A stretch of 64,000 nt of DNA from CANKJK01 sp040081715 (GTDB lineage Bacteria > Acidobacteriota > Vicinamibacteria > Vicinamibacterales > UBA2999): positions 1 to 64,000 of the forward strand of contig JBEBFY010000014.1 of assembly GCA_040081715.1 (NCBI GenBank). The letters run 5' to 3'. Shown here piece by piece: positions 61,896-64,000 of this stretch. The notes under the pieces are model-generated. The model saw nothing but the letters and a program-made list of their open reading frames with translations. It had not been told where the DNA came from and ran no database searches. The stretch's first letter is position 1. Every line of letters begins with the position of its first letter. The position numbers and the translations under genes were made by a program.

Positions 61896-61930
61896 TTGCG
61901 ATAAGCGCGCATCTTCCGTAATATACGGAA
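61896..61930 (+). promoter_or_regulatory. toxin-antitoxin promoter with palindromic operator
   Basis: TTGCGA (61896-61901), 17-bp spacer, TAATAT (61919-61924). The palindrome TTCCGTAATATACGGAA (61914-61930, 7-bp arms) covers the -10 box. This is the standard layout for autorepression by an antitoxin or the antitoxin-toxin complex. AGAGAGG, 10 bp before the ATG at 61948, serves as ribosome-binding site. Confidence 0.75.
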
Positions 61931-61947
61931 AGAGAGGATGAGCGCCT

Positions 61948-62226
61948 ATGGCACGACCTGAGAAACGCGGTCGCGTGTCGGCGACCGAGGCGGCCAAGAA
62001 TTTTGGAACGCTGGTGGATCGCGTCAGGGAGGAGCGCGCGATCTATGTCGTCGAGCGCGGGGGGCAGGCCGTTGCGGAGATCTCGCCGGTGACGACAAAG
62101 CGATGCACCGTGTCCGAGCTGTCTCAATTGGCGAAGGAACTGGGCTCCTTCGACAAAGAGTTCGCGAGCCACGTCCGCGACGGTATCGTGGCGTTCAACG
62201 TACCCGAGCCGCGGCTGGCGAAGTGA
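61948..62226 (+). CDS. Phd/YefM-type antitoxin
   Basis: A 92-residue protein with a typical Phd/YefM N-terminal DNA-binding half ('VSATEAAKNFGTLVDRV', 'YVVERGGQAVAEISPV') and a C-terminal, toxin-wrapping part rich in charged residues. It should bind the palindrome in its own promoter and neutralise the PIN toxin. Its stop overlaps the toxin start by 3 bases (GTGA), giving coupled translation. Confidence 0.85.
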   Translation: MARPEKRGRVSATEAAKNFGTLVDRVREERAIYVVERGGQAVAEISPVTTKRCTVSELSQLAKELGSFDKEFASHVRDGIVAFNVPEPRLAK

Positions 62227-62624
62227 CGGTTGTCGTCGATTCCAGCGTTCTCATTCCCGTCGAGCGCGGGGAGATCGACCTCGGCGTGGCCATGGTGTCC
62301 GCACCAGACGCTGAACTGGTCATGTCCGCCATCTCCGTCTCAGAGCTGTTGCACGGCGCGCATCGTGCCAGGAGCGTCGTCAGCCGGGCCCGAACGGAAG
62401 CGCGGATCGAGCGCATCCTGTCGGCCATGCCGGTCATCGAATTCGACGTGGAAATCGCGCGCGTGCACGCAGCGCTCGGAGCAGATCTACGGAGCCGAGG
62501 CCAGGTCATGGGGGCTCATGACCTGATCATCGCGGCGACGGCGGTCTGGCTCGACGCGCCGGTCGCGACGCGCGATGTGCGAGGCTTCGCGCGCGTGAAA
62601 GGGCTGGAGATTCTGCACTGGTAA
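62223..62624 (+). CDS. vapC: PIN-domain toxin (VapC family)
   Basis: The GTG at 62223 gives 133 residues; the longer upstream frame overlaps the antitoxin and I reject it. The PIN acidic set is complete: D6 ('VVVDSSVLI'), E41 ('ISVSELLHGA'), D100 ('GAHDLIIAATA') and D118 ('TRDVRGFARV'). VapC toxins are Mg2+-dependent RNases, often cutting tRNA or rRNA. The module sits between the E2 gene and lipB without disturbing either. Confidence 0.88.
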   Translation: MTVVVDSSVLIPVERGEIDLGVAMVSAPDAELVMSAISVSELLHGAHRARSVVSRARTEARIERILSAMPVIEFDVEIARVHAALGADLRSRGQVMGAHDLIIAATAVWLDAPVATRDVRGFARVKGLEILHW

Positions 62625-62635
62625 GCTGCAATCAC

Positions 62636-63310
62636 ATGCGGCCCCTCGACATCAGGCGACTCGGCGTCGTGCCCTATGCCGAGGCTCTCGAGCTTCAGCG
62701 GGCGCTCGCCGAGGAGCGCCGGCACGACAGGATTCCCGACACGCTGCTGCTCCTGCAGCATCCGGCCGTCATCACGCTCGGCGTCAAGGGCGACGGCGGC
62801 CGCTCGAACGTTGTGGCCACGCCGGACCGCCTGCAGGCACTCGGCATTGACATCCACGAGACCGGCCGCGGCGGCGACGTCACGTATCACGGCCCCGGGC
62901 AGCTTGTGGGCTACCCGATCCTGGATCTCAAGCCGGACCGACAGGACGTCCACCGCTACGTGCGCGACCTCGAGGCCGTGATGATCCGGGTCTGCGCGGA
63001 CTATGGCATCCAGGCCGGCCGGATTCAGGGTTGCTCCGGCACCTGGGTGGGCGCGGAGAAGATCGGCGCGATCGGCGTCCGGATCTCACGCTGGATCACC
63101 AGCCACGGCTTTGCCTTCAACGTGCACACCGACCTCGATCACTTCCGGCTGATCGTGCCGTGTGGGATTGGCGACCGCGGTGTCACCTCCCTGGCAGCCC
63201 TGCTCGGCCGGGCCGTGCCCATGGAGGACGTGGAGGCGGCCTTCGTGCGGCACCTCGCTGACGTGTTCGAGCGCGAGCCGATCACGGACGGCGCACCCGC
63301 CGCGCCGTAA
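62636..63310 (+). CDS. lipB: lipoyl(octanoyl) transferase
   Basis: A 224-residue LipB with 'LLLLQHPAVITLG', 'RGGDVTYHGPGQLVGYPI', the catalytic lysine K142 ('WVGAEKIGAIGV') and the acyl-carrying cysteine C176 ('VPCGIGD'). It moves octanoyl groups from acyl carrier protein to E2 lipoyl domains, matching the two E2 genes nearby. It begins 11 bp after the toxin stop, so the toxin-antitoxin transcript may read into it. Confidence 0.93.
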   Translation: MRPLDIRRLGVVPYAEALELQRALAEERRHDRIPDTLLLLQHPAVITLGVKGDGGRSNVVATPDRLQALGIDIHETGRGGDVTYHGPGQLVGYPILDLKPDRQDVHRYVRDLEAVMIRVCADYGIQAGRIQGCSGTWVGAEKIGAIGVRISRWITSHGFAFNVHTDLDHFRLIVPCGIGDRGVTSLAALLGRAVPMEDVEAAFVRHLADVFEREPITDGAPAAP

Positions 63311-63321
63311 TCAGGCCAGAG

Positions 63322-64000
63322 TCAGCGCGCCTCGTCGATGGTACCGAGGATCCGTGCGCAGAGGTTTTCCATCGTCACCATGCCGACCGGTGCGCCGGCG
63401 GCGCCAGTCACGATGGCCACCTGGGTTCCGTGCGTGCGCATCGCACCGAGGACGGCGTCGAGCGTCGCGGTCTCCGGAATCGACGGCATTGGCCTGGCGT
63501 CTGCCCGCTGGAGGATACGGCCCGCCTGCACGTGGCCGAGGATGGTCTTGATGTGCACGCTTCCGGCCACGTTCGTGGAGTGGCCGTCGTACACGGGATA
63601 CCGGCGGTACGGGTGCGCGCGGAGGATCTCGCGCAGGTCGGCCGGGCTGGCACCAACCGGGATGCCGACGACCGCCTGGAACGGCAGCATCACCTCGCTG
63701 ACGAGCACGTCGCCGAACGAGAACAGCTCCCGAAGCACCTGGCTGGACTCGCCCTGCAGCAGCCCGCCCCGCTCGCTCTCCTCGATGACGAACTGCAGTT
63801 CCTCCGTCGAGTGGTACCGGTCCGCGCTCTCCGCGTCGCGTGTGACACCTGCCAGCCGCAGCACCGCGGCGCCACCGCCGCTCAGCACGCGCACGAGCGG
63901 CGCGAGGCCGGTTCCGATCGCAGAGATGATCGGGACGACCCACATGATCATGCGGTCGGGCCGCTGGAGTGCCAGGGCCTTCGGGACGATCTCGCCAATC
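63322..64000 (-). CDS. CorC/TlyC (CNNM-like) CBS-domain membrane protein, partial
   Basis: The gene runs off the right edge. The frame stays open to position 64000 and reads 'GEIVPKALALQRPDRMIMW', the end of a DUF21 membrane domain; an internal ATG at 63951 is not the start. A CBS pair follows ('DVLVSEVMLPFQAVVGIPV', 'YPVYDG', 'VAIVTGAAGAPVGMVTMENL'). The usual C-terminal CorC_HlyC domain is missing; the protein ends shortly after the second CBS motif ('ILGTIDEAR'). The family includes proposed Mg2+/Co2+ exporters. It converges with lipB. Confidence 0.85.
   Translation of the reverse strand, partial: IGEIVPKALALQRPDRMIMWVVPIISAIGTGLAPLVRVLSGGGAAVLRLAGVTRDAESADRYHSTEELQFVIEESERGGLLQGESSQVLRELFSFGDVLVSEVMLPFQAVVGIPVGASPADLREILRAHPYRRYPVYDGHSTNVAGSVHIKTILGHVQAGRILQRADARPMPSIPETATLDAVLGAMRTHGTQVAIVTGAAGAPVGMVTMENLCARILGTIDEAR

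Noticed and set aside
62103..62222. Longer N-terminus for the PIN toxin
   Set aside because: It lies inside the antitoxin gene; the PIN fold begins at GTG 62223.

Overview
The window looks like chromosomal DNA from a high-GC, Gram-negative-type bacterium, most likely an Acidobacteriota of the Vicinamibacteria type. This rests on gene content only. There is an Oar-like TonB-dependent receptor with an N-terminal carboxypeptidase-regulatory domain, a DUF5916 outer-membrane protein, a cytochrome c/streptogramin-lyase-like propeller fusion, DUF481 and YaeQ proteins, and many short operons that start with GTG or TTG. No rRNA, tRNA or CRISPR was recognised.

Layout. Positions 1-5.6 kb are a degraded accessory patch: a sulfatase C-terminal remnant, an SGNH hydrolase split by one missing base, and a 1106-residue secreted protein with a seven-repeat predicted propeller. 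A 19-bp direct repeat brackets the patch. At 5.6-10.3 kb a tight minus-strand operon (RidA, enoyl-CoA hydratase, acyl-CoA dehydrogenase, flavin monooxygenase/Old-Yellow-Enzyme fusion) resembles the aerobic 2-aminobenzoyl-CoA route. From 10.4 to 26 kb the genes are mostly housekeeping: a secreted NHL-type propeller, a membrane MutS-like ATPase, DUF5916, a methyltransferase, YaeQ, DUF2461, DCC1, a GlcD-like dehydrogenase, parC, a NYN-LOTUS protein, succinate-semialdehyde dehydrogenase, GYD and DUF481.

Positions 26.9-36.5 kb mix core genes (nadE, parE, a GDP-mannose-epimerase-like gene) with debris: fragments of a sulfotransferase, a glycosyltransferase, an ABC permease and an IS630 transposase. 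The same stretch holds a compact pair made of a small exported RNase A-like (CdiA-CT type) toxin and its CdiI-like immunity protein, followed directly by a clan-A glycoside hydrolase. Positions 36.5-45.2 kb encode envelope proteins: a beta-barrel protein with a Pro/Ala linker, the cytochrome/propeller fusion, an Oar-like receptor and a MATE exporter. An IS1182-like remnant then precedes a polysaccharide ABC exporter (permease plus Wzt-like ATPase).

Positions 47.8-64 kb return to central metabolism: threonine aldolase, P5C dehydrogenase, and sucA-sucB with a double FKBP isomerase. Next come a HAD phosphatase, an MltB-type transglycosylase, Smr, QueF, HU, lpdA, a second E2 acyltransferase and lipB. 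A Phd/PIN toxin-antitoxin module with a palindromic operator over its -10 box sits between the second E2 and lipB. The final gene, a CorC/TlyC-type CBS protein, runs off the right edge. The 2-oxoacid dehydrogenase theme links sucA, sucB, lpdA, the second E2 and lipB (lipoylation) within about 12 kb.

The most novel-looking element is the stand-alone exported RNase A-like toxin/immunity pair at 34.07-35.00 kb. Other points of note are the seven-repeat secreted protein, a perfect 23-bp inverted repeat near 50.6 kb, and a diverged duplicate of the parC 3' end in front of the NYN-LOTUS gene.
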